Positions 43,751 to 56,471 of a stretch of 60,912 nt of DNA are shown piece by piece. Source of the DNA: Rhodococcus sp. 1163 (GTDB taxonomy: Bacteria; Actinomycetota; Actinomycetes; Mycobacteriales; Mycobacteriaceae); contig NZ_MKKX01000014.1 in assembly GCF_002091985.1 (NCBI RefSeq), positions 1 through 60,912 of the forward strand, in the 5' to 3' direction. The translations under genes and the position numbers were made by a program. The notes below the pieces were generated by a model. The model was not told where the DNA came from. It saw nothing but the letters and a program-made list of their open reading frames with translations, and ran no database searches. The stretch's first letter is position 1, and each line of letters opens with the position of its first letter.

Positions 43751-44582
43751 AGTCCACCGCTGACACGAGCACTCCGTCCACCTTCTCCGTACCGGTCCAG
43801 CTCACCGACAACTCCCCCAGCGGCTCGGGCTGCTCGAATACGATGACCTGTTCACGGAACAGCTCGAGCAACGCAAGAAAACGCGCAATGATCTCGACGG
43901 GGTATTCGCAGCCCTCGATGATCTCGCCGAACGTCACCCACTGCCCCGGGCTCTTCCCCTGAAGAAGATTCATCACCCACGTGGCCTGCTCCGGCACCGA
44001 CACCGCGTGCTGATGAATGTGATCGAGACCTACCTGCGGAATCGGCTTCGGCCGGAACGCCGTCGCCGCAATATCGGCGAAACGAGCCGGATCGACGCCG
44101 AGCAAAACTTCCGGAATCAGATCCGCGAAACGGTCCTCGACGGACACCGACCGCGGATATCGACGCAGTGCGGCGGCTTCGAGCTCAGCGAACAGCATTG
44201 CTACCTGCTTGTACGCGCGATATTGCAGGAGCCGGGCGAACAGCAGATCACGAACTTCGAGCAAGGCGAGGTCCTCGGCATCCTCGACATCACCGGACGG
44301 CAGCAGCCGCGCCGCCTTGAGGTCGAGCAACGTGGCTGCGACGACGAGAAATTCCGTCGTCTGATCGAGGTCCATCTCTTTGCCGAGCGACTTGGTGAAC
44401 GCGATGAAATCGTCTGTGACGGTGTGTAACGCGACCTCGGTGACATCGAGGCGATGCTGACTGATCAGAGTCAACAGCAGATCGAACGGTCCTTCGAAGT
44501 TGAGCAACCGAACACGAAATCGCGAGGGATCCTCCCCACCTGGAACCTCGATCGGAGCGTCGCCGGGGGTGGCGGCAGACAC
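43743..44582 (-). CDS. scpA: Segregation and condensation protein A
   Basis: A 279-residue kleisin that bridges SMC heads and ScpB. RVRLLNFEGPFDLLLTLISQ, then HRLDVTEVALHTVTDDFIAF, is the N-terminal ScpA motif, and the C-terminal winged helix carries TFGEIIEGCEYPVEIIARFL. The frame is open further upstream, into parA, but GTG 44582 falls two bases after the parA stop and removes only non-conserved residues, so it is preferred. Confidence 0.93.
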   Translation of the reverse strand: MSAATPGDAPIEVPGGEDPSRFRVRLLNFEGPFDLLLTLISQHRLDVTEVALHTVTDDFIAFTKSLGKEMDLDQTTEFLVVAATLLDLKAARLLPSGDVEDAEDLALLEVRDLLFARLLQYRAYKQVAMLFAELEAAALRRYPRSVSVEDRFADLIPEVLLGVDPARFADIAATAFRPKPIPQVGLDHIHQHAVSVPEQATWVMNLLQGKSPGQWVTFGEIIEGCEYPVEIIARFLALLELFREQVIVFEQPEPLGELSVSWTGTEKVDGVLVSAVDYG

Positions 44583-44584
44583 GA

Positions 44585-45673
44585 TCAGGGACCGGACCGA
44601 TATATCACCTCTCGGGCCAGAGCCCGATAGGCTTGGGCCCCTGCCGATTTCGGTGCCCACGTGGTGATCGGCTCGCCTGCGACGGACGTCTCCGGGAAAC
44701 GCACGGTCCTGGTGATCACTGTGTCGTACACGACATCGCCGAACACCTCGACCACCCGCGTCATCACCTCTCGCGAGTGCAGAGTGCGGGCGTCGAACAT
44801 GGTGACCACGATGCCGGCGAGCTTGAGCCGTGGATTGAGCCGATCACGAACCTTTTCGACGGTGTCGTTGAGCAGTGCCAATCCGCGCAGGCTGAAGTAC
44901 TCGCATTCCATCGGAATCAGAACTTCGTCGGCACACGTCAATGCGTTGACGGTGAGCAAACCGAGCGAGGGCTGGCAGTCGATCAACACGTAATCGTAGC
45001 GATCGAGAATCGGATGAAGTACCCGTCCGAGAGTCTGTTCGCGACCGACCTCGGTGACCAACTGAATCTCGGCCGCCGACAGATCGATGTTGCTCGGCAA
45101 CAGATCGAGATTCTCCACGCGTGTGCGCATCAGGACGTCGTCGGCGGACACTTTCGGTTCGACGAGGAGGTTGTAGACCGTGAGATCGAGCTCGTGGTGC
45201 GCAACACCCAACCCTGCAGACAGTGCACCCTGCGGGTCCAGATCGACCAGAAGCACTCGACGACCGTAAGCAGCCAGCGAGGCACCCAGATTGATGGTCG
45301 ACGTCGTTTTGCCGACGCCACCCTTCTGGTTGCACATCGCGATGATCTTCGCCGGTCCGTGACTGCTCAGTGGCTGCGGTTCGGGAACCGGTCTGGTCTT
45401 GCGACCGGTGGGGCCGAGAGTGTCGACAGGAGGGATGACGTCCTTGCTCTCACGAGCGGACTCGGGCTGCCGGGTATGAAAGAGAGCTCCTTCGCTTGAT
45501 GAATGGAGCGGGGTGAGCCCGTCGGGCGTTGCCTCGTAGGACCTGTTCGAAGACGCTGTCGACGGCGGAGCGACCGGAGCCTGCTCGCCCCAGGTCCGTC
45601 CAAAACCTGACTCCGCCGCTGGCGGCTGCGGTGTCGACACGTTCCAGCGCTCCCCTGTCCGTTCGTTGATCAT
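44585..45673 (-). CDS. ParA/Soj-family ATPase
   Basis: A 362-residue ATPase. After a 90-residue Pro/Ser-rich N-terminal region, the deviant Walker A is IIAMCNQKGGVGKTTSTINLGA, read as MCNQKGGVGKTTSTINLG. Walker A' is RVLLVDLDPQGALSAGLG and Walker B is DYVLIDCQPSLGLLTVNAL. ATG 45673 (MINERTGERW) has GAGGCGAA upstream. It precedes scpA as in mycobacteria (Rv1708). Whether it acts in chromosome partition or in positioning other complexes is not clear; the main parAB is usually near oriC. Confidence 0.92.
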   Translation of the reverse strand: MINERTGERWNVSTPQPPAAESGFGRTWGEQAPVAPPSTASSNRSYEATPDGLTPLHSSSEGALFHTRQPESARESKDVIPPVDTLGPTGRKTRPVPEPQPLSSHGPAKIIAMCNQKGGVGKTTSTINLGASLAAYGRRVLLVDLDPQGALSAGLGVAHHELDLTVYNLLVEPKVSADDVLMRTRVENLDLLPSNIDLSAAEIQLVTEVGREQTLGRVLHPILDRYDYVLIDCQPSLGLLTVNALTCADEVLIPMECEYFSLRGLALLNDTVEKVRDRLNPRLKLAGIVVTMFDARTLHSREVMTRVVEVFGDVVYDTVITRTVRFPETSVAGEPITTWAPKSAGAQAYRALAREVIYRSGP

Positions 45674-45773
45674 GTATTCGCCTCGTGCCTGAGGGCACAA
45701 AAGATGAAATACGCTCCCAAGAACGTACCGCGTGGCACTACAGCAGTATCGCCGGACACGCACAAACATGTCT

Positions 45774-46688
45774 TCACCTCGCGCGGGGATGAGCTCCCGC
45801 CCACACTTCCCGCAGCGTATTCACCGTCACGAGCGTGTAGATCTGGGTTGTGGTGACCGAGGCATGACCGAGAAGCTCCTGCACCACACGGACATCTGCC
45901 CCGCCGTCGAGCAGATGCGTTGCGAAGGAGTGTCTCAGGGTGTGCGGAGAGACCGCTGTCGCGATGCCTGCACGCTCGGCTGCCGTATGTAACACCTGCC
46001 AGGCACTCTGCCGCGACAACCGACCACCACGAGCGTTGAGGAACAACGCAGGAGTCGACTTCGTCGCCAGAGCGGGCCGCCCTCGAACAAGGTACGCGTC
46101 CACAGCCTCGATAGCGGGTCGGCCTACCGGTACCAGCCGCTGCTTGTCACCTTTGCCGTGAAGCAGCACCGATCGCGTGTCGGTGTCCACATCGTCGACG
46201 TCGAGACCTACCGCTTCGGAAATGCGGGCACCGGTCGAGTACAGCAACTCGAGGATCGCCTTGTCACGCAAACCACGAGGGGCATCCGCACCCTCGGCGG
46301 AGGCCGATTCGAGAATCGCGATCACTTGGTCGAGTGGAAGCGACTTCGGCAGCCGACGACTCGGGGTCGGCGGCTTGACGGCACTGGCCACGTCCGAAAT
46401 GGTGAAGCCCTCCGCGGCCGCGAATTTATGAAACCCACGAACCGCAATGAGCGTCCGTGCTGCCGAACTTGCAGCCAACGGTAGGAACTCGTCCCCACCT
46501 CGCCGCAGATACAAGACGAATTCGGTCACATCCGATTCGGATACCTTGGCCAAATCGTCGATGCCGTGGGCACTGAGAAACACCTCGTATCGCCGAAGGT
46601 CTCGGCGATACGAGGACAGAGTGTTCTTCGCCGACCCACGCTCGACCTCGAGGTGATCGAGATAGGTCGAAATCTGTTCACTCAGCAC
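45774..46688 (-). CDS. xerD: Tyrosine recombinase XerD
   Basis: A 304-residue recombinase that resolves chromosome dimers at dif with XerC. The N-terminal [20 protein letters not shown] domain is followed by Arg in [17 protein letters not shown], Lys in [34 protein letters not shown], and [16 protein letters not shown], with Tyr in the last motif. GTG 46688 lies five bases after the NUDIX stop and gives the standard length; the longer open frame is ignored. Confidence 0.96.
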   Translation of the reverse strand: MLSEQISTYLDHLEVERGSAKNTLSSYRRDLRRYEVFLSAHGIDDLAKVSESDVTEFVLYLRRGGDEFLPLAASSAARTLIAVRGFHKFAAAEGFTISDVASAVKPPTPSRRLPKSLPLDQVIAILESASAEGADAPRGLRDKAILELLYSTGARISEAVGLDVDDVDTDTRSVLLHGKGDKQRLVPVGRPAIEAVDAYLVRGRPALATKSTPALFLNARGGRLSRQSAWQVLHTAAERAGIATAVSPHTLRHSFATHLLDGGADVRVVQELLGHASVTTTQIYTLVTVNTLREVWAGAHPRAR

Positions 46689-46693
46689 GACGA

Positions 46694-49209
<2,516 letters not shown>

Positions 49210-49223
49210 TCAGTACCGAAATT

Positions 49224-50171
49224 TCATCGAGCCGGTGCACCGACGGTGACGGCCGTCGAGTTCGGGCCGGTCCCGTATCGGCCCGCGGCTCCATCCAGCT
49301 GTTCCTGCAATGCCAGCGCCGTGGTGATTCGGCCGGCTTCCCTGTCCACGTTGTCCACCGTGCTCACCGCTGCGGACAACGCCGAGTCCGCGCGCACCAC
49401 AGCTACCGGCCCGTTGCCCTCTGCTGCTCCGGAACGGCCGGCCAGTACTACACCTGCACCCCTGGCGTCGAGCCCGCCGGTAAAGCGCGCGACGATCGCA
49501 CCGCGGTTCCCGTCCTCGGCACCCGCATCGCCTGCTCCGGTCACGACGACCGCCAGCTGGGCGGGGGCCACTGCACCGTTGTCGTATGCAATGAAACCTC
49601 CACTGCGCAGCGTTTCGAGTGCCAGTGCAAGTTCCTCCGGGGTGGACTGAGGCTCGGCGGTCTGGGCATCGAGCAGCAGTACCGATCCCATCAGGTCGCC
49701 CGCCATGCTGCCCTGGTCGACAGATCCGGTGCGCAACTGAGTACCGGCAGGCACGACATTGGTCAGTCGAGTACGAAGATCGTCACCGCTCGCTGCGGTG
49801 ACGAACGAATCCGTCAACGACACCCGGCCCGTCACAGCCGCTCCCGACGCCTCTATCGAACGAGTAACCCCGTCGACGTCGCCTGGATCCGCGTCTGGCG
49901 TGGTTATCACCACCACGCTGCGACTCGCCAACGCGTCGCGTACGACGCGGCCCGACACCGCCGCATCGAATCCATCTGCCGAGTTGAGCTGCTCGCCGAG
50001 CTGATTGTTCGTACTTTGTAGCGAATTCACCTCGGTCTCGAGGTCGGTCTTGTCGTCACGAAGTCCCGACACGAGACCACTGGACAACAAACCCGACCCG
50101 AGCACCACTCCGATAGCCAACGCGATGAAAATCGCTGCGATCGAAATGGCATGTTGGCGCATAGAAATCAC
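49224..50171 (-). CDS. mctB: Copper-transport outer-membrane protein MctB family
   Basis: A 315-residue protein homologous to Rv1698. It begins ISMRQHAISIAAIFIALAIG, a single N-terminal membrane helix, followed by a coiled coil (DDKTDLETEVNSLQSTNNQL) and a long Ala/Gly/Thr-rich domain. In M. tuberculosis the protein is linked to copper export through the mycolate outer membrane. GTG 50171 overlaps the steA stop (GTGA) and matches the mycobacterial start; an ATG three codons later is possible. Its presence supports a mycolate-bearing host. Confidence 0.88.
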   Translation of the reverse strand: MISMRQHAISIAAIFIALAIGVVLGSGLLSSGLVSGLRDDKTDLETEVNSLQSTNNQLGEQLNSADGFDAAVSGRVVRDALASRSVVVITTPDADPGDVDGVTRSIEASGAAVTGRVSLTDSFVTAASGDDLRTRLTNVVPAGTQLRTGSVDQGSMAGDLMGSVLLLDAQTAEPQSTPEELALALETLRSGGFIAYDNGAVAPAQLAVVVTGAGDAGAEDGNRGAIVARFTGGLDARGAGVVLAGRSGAAEGNGPVAVVRADSALSAAVSTVDNVDREAGRITTALALQEQLDGAAGRYGTGPNSTAVTVGAPAR

Positions 50172-51352
50172 GCCAGCAACCCCTGAACCCACGTTGCGAA
50201 GCGGTTCCACACGTCGATAGTCCAGTCCAGGACTTCACTGCCCATATTCGACACGACCAAAGCAACGATGACAGCAACCAGCGCGGCGAGAATCAGTAAC
50301 GCAACAGCGCCACCCGATACGCGACTGCGGTACAGCGTCGCAACAGCCTTCGAGTCGACGAGCTTGGCACCGACCTTCAACCGTGTCATGAACGCCGCCG
50401 GGTTGGTGTTTCGCCGGCCACGATCGAAGAATTCGTCGAGGCTGGCAGGGCTTCCGACGGTCACGATCAGCGACGCGCCGTGATGGTCGGCCAGCAACAA
50501 CGCCAAGTCGGCAGGCGCACCAGTGGCGGGGAACGTCATGGCTCCGATGCCGAGATCCTGGATGCGTTCGAGTCCGTTCGCATGCCCGTCCGAGTCAGCC
50601 GGAAGCACCACTTCTGCACCGCATTTGAGCGTCTGCGCACTGATGTCATCAGGATCGCCGACGATGAGATCCGGCTTGTGCCCAGCCTTCATCGCGGTGT
50701 CGGCGCCTGCGCCGACACCGATGATGATCGGCGAATACTCTTTGATGAACGGCTTGAGCGCCTTGAGGTCTTCGGCATGACCAGGTCCGTCTGCTACCAC
50801 GACGACGTGCCGGTCCTGCAAGTCGAGCTCGATGTCCGGGACACCGACGCCGTCGATGAGCAACGGGCTCTCGGTTCGGATGAACTCGATCGTGTTGCCG
50901 GAGAACGCTTCGAGATGGTCTACCAAGCCGGTCTTTGCCTCGATCATCCGATCGGAAATCTCTGCTTCACTCTGCTCGTCGCCTTTGGCGAGACGACGAT
51001 CACCGGTGTACACGCCGCCCTCGTTCAGGCGAATCTTGCTGCCGTCCTTGATCTTTTTGAACACCTCGGTGCCGGTGGAGTCGATCAAGGTAATTCCGTT
51101 GGCGACGATCACCTCCGGGCCCAGGTTCGGGTAGCGACCCGAAATGGAAGGCGACGCGTTGACTACCGCCAAGACGCCCGCAGCAACCAGGGCGTCAGCA
51201 GTAAGTCGATCCAGGTCGAGTTCGTCGAGGACGACGATGTCCCCCGGTCCCACCCGCTTGAGCAGTTTCGACGTGTTGCGATCGACCCGGGCGATACCAC
51301 TTATTCCGGGCAGCGAGTCCTGAGTTCGTGATAACAGAGCCGGCATCTTCAT
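50168..51352 (-). CDS. steA: Putative cytokinetic ring protein SteA
   Basis: A 394-residue protein of the SteA family (Rv1697), related in its core to thiamin pyrophosphokinase. ISGRYPNLGPEVIVANGITL, GVYTGDRRLAKGD and IIIGVGAGADTAMKAGHKPD, then LIVGDPDDIS are recognisable. A single membrane helix lies near the C-terminus (GGAVALLILAALVAVIVALV). In corynebacteria SteA and its partner SteB affect division. The start MKMPALLSR at 51352 matches the mycobacterial protein. The overlapping mctB-like gene occupies the steB position. Confidence 0.9.
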   Translation of the reverse strand: MKMPALLSRTQDSLPGISGIARVDRNTSKLLKRVGPGDIVVLDELDLDRLTADALVAAGVLAVVNASPSISGRYPNLGPEVIVANGITLIDSTGTEVFKKIKDGSKIRLNEGGVYTGDRRLAKGDEQSEAEISDRMIEAKTGLVDHLEAFSGNTIEFIRTESPLLIDGVGVPDIELDLQDRHVVVVADGPGHAEDLKALKPFIKEYSPIIIGVGAGADTAMKAGHKPDLIVGDPDDISAQTLKCGAEVVLPADSDGHANGLERIQDLGIGAMTFPATGAPADLALLLADHHGASLIVTVGSPASLDEFFDRGRRNTNPAAFMTRLKVGAKLVDSKAVATLYRSRVSGGAVALLILAALVAVIVALVVSNMGSEVLDWTIDVWNRFATWVQGLLA

Positions 51353-51560
51353 GAGTCCCATGATGGGTGCTTCGATGGGCACCATGAAGGAGGCGCGCCG
51401 AAACAGATACCACACCGTCCACACGATTCACACACGCACCAGCTGATCTTACGTCCAGAAGCTGCGATCAGGTCGGTTTCGAGCCGATATTCAACCCCTG
51501 CGCCCTCAAGAATAAGTAAATTCGGGCAAGGTGAGACCTCATCGATCTCGTCGCATCCGG

Positions 51561-53327
51561 CTAGTCCGCACGCTCGGCGCGCGCAGTGGCCAACAATTCT
51601 TCGGCATGAGCTCGACCGGTCTCGGTGTCGTCCAACCCGGCCAGCATTCGGGCCAGTTCGACAACGCGCTCCGGAGCGGACAGTGATTTGACTCCACTGT
51701 TGGCCGCGCCTCGACGCGAATCGGCCTTGTCCACCACGAGATGAGTGTCGGCGAAAGCTGCAACCTGCGGCAAGTGCGTCACCACGATCACCTGGTGTGT
51801 GCGAGCCAACCTTGCGAGCCGTCGGCCTACCTCGACGGCTGCGCGACCGCCGACTCCTGCGTCGACCTCGTCGAAGACCATCGTTGCGCCCTTGTCCGAT
51901 CCAGCGAGGACGACTTCCAACGCCAACATTACGCGCGAAAGCTCACCTCCCGATGCGCTCTTGCTGATGGGTAGAGCTTGCGCACCGTCGTGCGCGGACA
52001 ATTTGAACTCGACTTCGTCCACACCATTCTGACCGGCATGCAGCTCTTTGCCTGCGATGTTCAGCGGTGCGTTGTCTTGCGGACCTGCGACTGCAGCACG
52101 CAGATCGAGTTGCAGCTTCGCCTTACCCATCGCCAGACCGGCAAGCTCGACGCTGACTGCCTTCGCAAGTTTTGCGGCGGCCTTGCTCCGTGCCGAGGTG
52201 AGTTTGGTTGCGGCTGCGGCCACCTCGGCAGCTGTCTCGTCCACTCGTCCCGACAGATCTGCCAACGTAGTGGCGGAGACGTCGATGTGTAGCAGTCGCT
52301 CCCGTGCGTCGTTCGCCCATGCGATGACGCCATCGACGTCGGCGGCGTATTTCCGCGTCAACCCTTTGAGCTCGGATTGGCGGTTGAGCAATGTTTCCAG
52401 GGCGCTCGGATCGGACGGCAAGTCCGACAGATATGCAGTGAGATCCGCACCGATGTCGGTGACTACAGCCATGGCTTCGTTCAGCCGGGGAAGCAGATCG
52501 GTCAACGCAGCGTCGTCGGAACCCTCGAGCTGCGTGCGGGCCTCACCGAGCAGATGGAGAGCCGACATCGCCCCGCCCGTGTCCTCGACAGCACCGACCA
52601 GCGCGACACCCGCGCCTTCGGCAGATTCACGCAGCGAGTCGAGGTCGCCGAGTCGGCGGACATCGGCCGCGATGGTCAGATCTTCTTGTGGCTCCGGCGC
52701 CACGCCGTCGATCTCTTGGATGCCGAACTGCAATCGATCCGCCTCCTGAGCGAGCTCTCGGCTCCGCTCGGTCCGGTCGATCAATTCGTTCCGAGCAGCC
52801 AACCAGGCGGTGCGGGCAGACCGGTACTTCTTGAGCAGACCGGAGACGGACTCGCCCGCAAAACGGTCGAGAGCCTCGAGTTGGCGATCGGCACGCAGAA
52901 GCCGTAGCTGATCGTTCTGACCGTGCACGGTCAGCAACGGATCGGTGAACCCGGACAACACCGCGGCGGGAACGCTCCGTCCGCCCAGGTGCGCACGCGA
53001 TCTGCCGTCTGCGTTCACAGTGCGCAACGCGATGATCGAGTGGTCCTCGTCGCGCTGAGCACCAGCCGACTCGAGGACCTTCTCGACCTCGTCGACAACC
53101 TGCGCCGAGGCGGTTTCGGTACTGAACCGACCTTCTACGACTGCCCGATCGGCACCGATCCGCACCCGCCCGGCATCAGCACGTGCGCCGGACAACAGAT
53201 GCAAACTGGTGACAACCATCGTCTTACCGGCACCCGTTTCGCCGGTGAGCACGGTCAGTCCTTCATGGAATTGTGCACTTGCGGCAGAAATGACACCGAG
53301 ACTGTCGATTCGAATCTCTTCGAGCAT
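51561..53327 (-). CDS. recN: DNA repair protein RecN
   Basis: A 588-residue SMC-like ATPase for double-strand break repair. Walker A is VLTGETGAGKTMVVTSLHLL near the N-terminus; long coiled-coil arms follow; the C-terminal half has the signature SGGELSRVMLALEVVL and Walker B TMVFDEVDAGVGGRAAVEVG, ending with QVIVVTHLPQVAAFAD. Four bases separate it from the NAD kinase gene, so they are co-transcribed. Confidence 0.97.
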   Translation of the reverse strand: MLEEIRIDSLGVISAASAQFHEGLTVLTGETGAGKTMVVTSLHLLSGARADAGRVRIGADRAVVEGRFSTETASAQVVDEVEKVLESAGAQRDEDHSIIALRTVNADGRSRAHLGGRSVPAAVLSGFTDPLLTVHGQNDQLRLLRADRQLEALDRFAGESVSGLLKKYRSARTAWLAARNELIDRTERSRELAQEADRLQFGIQEIDGVAPEPQEDLTIAADVRRLGDLDSLRESAEGAGVALVGAVEDTGGAMSALHLLGEARTQLEGSDDAALTDLLPRLNEAMAVVTDIGADLTAYLSDLPSDPSALETLLNRQSELKGLTRKYAADVDGVIAWANDARERLLHIDVSATTLADLSGRVDETAAEVAAAATKLTSARSKAAAKLAKAVSVELAGLAMGKAKLQLDLRAAVAGPQDNAPLNIAGKELHAGQNGVDEVEFKLSAHDGAQALPISKSASGGELSRVMLALEVVLAGSDKGATMVFDEVDAGVGGRAAVEVGRRLARLARTHQVIVVTHLPQVAAFADTHLVVDKADSRRGAANSGVKSLSAPERVVELARMLAGLDDTETGRAHAEELLATARAERAD

Positions 53328-53330
53328 TCT

Positions 53331-54296
53331 CTACCTCGCCCTCCCCCGCCATCCCTTGACGGGCAAGGCAAACTTCGTAACCATTCGATCCGCGAAAGGT
53401 GCCGAATCGAGTCGAACCCATTTGATCGGCTCGGCGCCCCGGATCACCTCGACGCGTCCACCCGCCGGCAGCGTCAGAGTTCGTCTGCCGTCACAGAAGA
53501 CCAGCGCTTCATGACCGCCGACGTCCGTCTCGACGGCAATGAAGGAATTGGGACTGGTCACCAACGGCCGCGCAAACAACGCATGTGCATTGCTGGGGAC
53601 CACAAGAATTGCTTCCAGTTCCGGCCACACAACTGGCCCGCCTGCCGAAAATGCGTACGCAGTGGAACCTGTCGGAGTGGAGATCAGTACGCCGTCACAG
53701 CCGAACGCCGATACCGGACGGTCGTCGACCTCGAGTACCACCTCGAGGACACCGAGCCGCGAACCGTTTTCGATGCTCGCTTCGTTCAGTGCCCATCCTC
53801 GTTCGACGACCTGATCGCCGACGCGAATGTTTATATCGAGAGTCATCCGATTCTCGATTCGATAGTCACCGCTCACGACGCGAGCCAGCGCGTCCTCTAG
53901 ATGGTCCGCCTCTGCCTCGGCGAGAAAACCGATACGCCCGAGGTTGATCCCGAGTACGGCGATGGACGCCGCACGAGCGAGTTCGGCCGCACGGAGAAAC
54001 GTACCGTCGCCTCCAAGCACCAGCACCAATTCACAACCCAGTGCAGCATCGGGGCCGAACTCGACTACCTGTAGCTCGAACTCCTCCACCAATGCAACCT
54101 CGGCTTCACGTACCCCGGAAGCCTCGATGCGCGTCGAATGCACCTCATCGACGAGCACCCGCAATCTGATACCAGCTTCGCCGAACACCTTCGCGACTCG
54201 AAGCGCGGTCTCGGCGATATCGGGCCTGCCCGGGTGGGCAACCAGCAATACCTCGCGAACCGGCGCAGGCTGCACTGTCGGATCTGGCGTCGTCAC
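53331..54296 (-). CDS. nadK: NAD kinase
   Basis: A 321-residue kinase that makes NADP from NAD with ATP or polyphosphate. The GGDG motif is in [20 protein letters not shown], with the NE/D pair and substrate motif in [20 protein letters not shown]. Family length and order with tlyA and recN are conserved across actinobacteria (ppnK, Rv1695). Confidence 0.97.
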   Translation of the reverse strand: MTTPDPTVQPAPVREVLLVAHPGRPDIAETALRVAKVFGEAGIRLRVLVDEVHSTRIEASGVREAEVALVEEFELQVVEFGPDAALGCELVLVLGGDGTFLRAAELARAASIAVLGINLGRIGFLAEAEADHLEDALARVVSGDYRIENRMTLDINIRVGDQVVERGWALNEASIENGSRLGVLEVVLEVDDRPVSAFGCDGVLISTPTGSTAYAFSAGGPVVWPELEAILVVPSNAHALFARPLVTSPNSFIAVETDVGGHEALVFCDGRRTLTLPAGGRVEVIRGAEPIKWVRLDSAPFADRMVTKFALPVKGWRGRAR

Positions 54297-54354
54297 CGTG
54301 GTCCCTCTGTTGTCGTGGGCCCGTGCCAGTGTCCCCTGGCGGCGCTTCGCACTG

Positions 54355-55185
54355 TCACTGTGGCCCTTCTTCGACTGCGCGCTGCACCAGCGCTGCAGTG
54401 TCGTCGCGCACAGACTCGCCCGGGTGCACGACAGACTGCGATCGTAACCACAAAAAATACTCGACGTTGCCCGACGGCCCCGGAAGCGGACTTGCCGTCA
54501 CTCCTTGCAGGCGGAGACCCAGCGCAGCCGCCGCTTCGGCGACATCGACGACGGTCTCGGCCCGCAGTGCAGGATCACGAACGACCCCTCCCGATCCGAC
54601 ACGGTCCTTACCGACTTCGAACTGAGGCTTGACCATCAACGCGAGGTCGGTTTCCGGGCCGGCGCAGGCGACGAACGCCGGTAAAACGAGCTTGAGCGAA
54701 ATGAACGACAGGTCGGCCACGATGACCTCCACCGCACCACCGATCGTCTCTGAGTCGATGGAACGTACGTTGGTTCGATCGACTACATGGACACGTTCGT
54801 CGGACTGCAACCGCCACACGAGCTGGCCGTATCCGACGTCCACCGCGACGACCTCACGCGCACCTCGACTCAACAGGACATCGGTGAAGCCACCCGTGGA
54901 TGCCCCGGCGTCGAGACAGCGTTTTCCTGCGACGGAGAATCCTGACTGTTCGAACACCTCGAGCGCACCCAACAACTTGTGGGCACCACGCGAGGCCCAA
55001 TTCGTTTCGTTGTCCTCGACGGTGACGAGCAATGGTGTGCCCGGCTCGATTGCCGTTGCCGGTTTGGTGGCTACGGTGCCGGCAATCTTGACCCGACCGG
55101 CCTCGATGAGGTCGACTGCATGTTCACGTGAGCGAGCCAATCCTCGACGTACGAGTTCGGCGTCGACGCGTGCGCGCCGCGCCAC
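54355..55185 (-). CDS. tlyA: 16S/23S rRNA 2'-O-methyltransferase TlyA
   Basis: A 276-residue methyltransferase that methylates ribose in both rRNAs and is required for capreomycin sensitivity in mycobacteria. The S4 domain [20 protein letters not shown] is followed by SAM binding in [20 protein letters not shown], the catalytic K-D-K-E set including [13 protein letters not shown] and [11 protein letters not shown], and [13 protein letters not shown] 55185 lies one base after the stop of the upstream small gene and removes a non-conserved extension. Confidence 0.95.
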   Translation of the reverse strand: MARRARVDAELVRRGLARSREHAVDLIEAGRVKIAGTVATKPATAIEPGTPLLVTVEDNETNWASRGAHKLLGALEVFEQSGFSVAGKRCLDAGASTGGFTDVLLSRGAREVVAVDVGYGQLVWRLQSDERVHVVDRTNVRSIDSETIGGAVEVIVADLSFISLKLVLPAFVACAGPETDLALMVKPQFEVGKDRVGSGGVVRDPALRAETVVDVAEAAAALGLRLQGVTASPLPGPSGNVEYFLWLRSQSVVHPGESVRDDTAALVQRAVEEGPQ

Positions 55186-55186
55186 G

Positions 55187-55408
55187 TCAGCTCTTGTCCA
55201 CTGCAGACAGTGCCTGAACCAGAACTTCGTGTGCGTGGTCCAGAATCTGCGCATGCGTATTCAAATCACCGGATATAGCGTCCGTCGAGGGTAGTCGAGC
55301 CAACAACTCGTCGACCTCCGCTTCGACGACGCTCGGATCGACTGCGGGCATATCGGCTCGACCGTCGTGCTGACGGTGTTGCCCTGGGAGTGGAATCGAC
55401 GCGCTCAT
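55187..55408 (-). CDS. Conserved small hypothetical protein
   Basis: A 73-residue acidic helical protein (DPSVVEAEVDELLARLPSTD; THAQILDHAHEVLVQALSAV). It occupies the position of Rv1693 between the HAD phosphatase and tlyA in mycobacteria, and is probably translated together with tlyA. ATG 55408 (MSASIPLPG) is chosen over an upstream GTG-like frame. No function known. Confidence 0.7.
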   Translation of the reverse strand: MSASIPLPGQHRQHDGRADMPAVDPSVVEAEVDELLARLPSTDAISGDLNTHAQILDHAHEVLVQALSAVDKS

Positions 55409-55466
55409 CGTCGTCAACGCTATCGGATCGCCCCGACACCCGCCCGCCCGCATCGAGAACGAAGGA

Positions 55467-56471
55467 TCAGGCAGCCAGTCGCTCTCGAAGGCTGTCCACC
55501 CCGTGACCGACGACCGAGATCGTGTCCCAGTCCGTCGTTACCTCACTCGGCGATCCCCACACAGCGTGCGCGACGGCAAGAAGACCGTCCAGCGGATCCA
55601 CTTCGGATGTGCCGTCGTGAGTCACCGTCAGAACCCCATGTTCGACGTGTACCGACCAGCCTGGCTTGGGCCCGACCGCGGATTCGGCCGGCGGCCGGTT
55701 GAGAGCTTCGAGGTCGAATCCGATGTGTGTCGGACGCTCCGACGGAACCGCACGAATAGCGTCCAGGGCAGTACTGACCCCGGTCAGCACGAGCAACGAC
55801 GGTATATCCGCCGCATTGGCACCAGCGATGTCGGTATCGAGACGATCCCCCACCACCAGGGGACGCTCCGCGGAGCTCAAACGAATCGCATCGTGCATTA
55901 TCGGGGCAGCAGGCTTACCTGCAACCAGAGGCTCGACACCTGTCGCCCAGCGAACTGCGGCGACCATCGATCCGTTCCCCGGCGCCAACCCCCGCTCGGT
56001 GGGCAGCGTCGCATCGACGTTCGTAGCCACCCACAGGGCGCCCGCGCGTATGGCGAAGGTCGCTTCGGCCAAGCTGGACCAATCGGTCGTCACGCTGTGC
56101 CCCTGGACGACAGCACGTACCGAGGCATCAGCAGTTCGAACTGGTACCAGACCAACCTGTGTGATCTCTGCTTCGAGGGCAGCCGTCCCGACGACGACGA
56201 CCGAAGAACCGGACTCGACTCGGTCGGCCAACATTCTGGCCGCCACTTGCGCACTGGTCACCACGAAATTCTCAGAGGTCTCGAAGCCCAATTCACGGAG
56301 ATGAACAGCGACGTCGGACGGTGAGCGGCTCGCGTTGTTGGTGACGAAGAACTGCTTCTCCGTCCCTCGACCGAGGGCCTCGACAGCTCCCACGATGGGG
56401 TGCTTACCTTGGTAAACGGTGCCATCGAGATCGAGCAGAAGAACGTCGTGATCTTGTCGAAGGGTCCTCAC
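55467..56471 (-). CDS. HAD-IIA family phosphatase (Rv1692-like)
   Basis: A 334-residue NagD-type phosphatase. The nucleophile Asp is in LLLDLDGTVYQGKHP, the Thr motif in FFVTNNASRSPSD, the Lys in LVAGKPAAPIM, and the metal Asp in VVGDRLDTDIAGAN. The mycobacterial orthologue hydrolyses glycerol 3-phosphate during lipid recycling. A C-terminal domain of about 60 residues follows. GTG 56471 overlaps the TPR gene stop (GTGA), which fixes the start. Confidence 0.92.
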   Translation of the reverse strand: MRTLRQDHDVLLLDLDGTVYQGKHPIVGAVEALGRGTEKQFFVTNNASRSPSDVAVHLRELGFETSENFVVTSAQVAARMLADRVESGSSVVVVGTAALEAEITQVGLVPVRTADASVRAVVQGHSVTTDWSSLAEATFAIRAGALWVATNVDATLPTERGLAPGNGSMVAAVRWATGVEPLVAGKPAAPIMHDAIRLSSAERPLVVGDRLDTDIAGANAADIPSLLVLTGVSTALDAIRAVPSERPTHIGFDLEALNRPPAESAVGPKPGWSVHVEHGVLTVTHDGTSEVDPLDGLLAVAHAVWGSPSEVTTDWDTISVVGHGVDSLRERLAA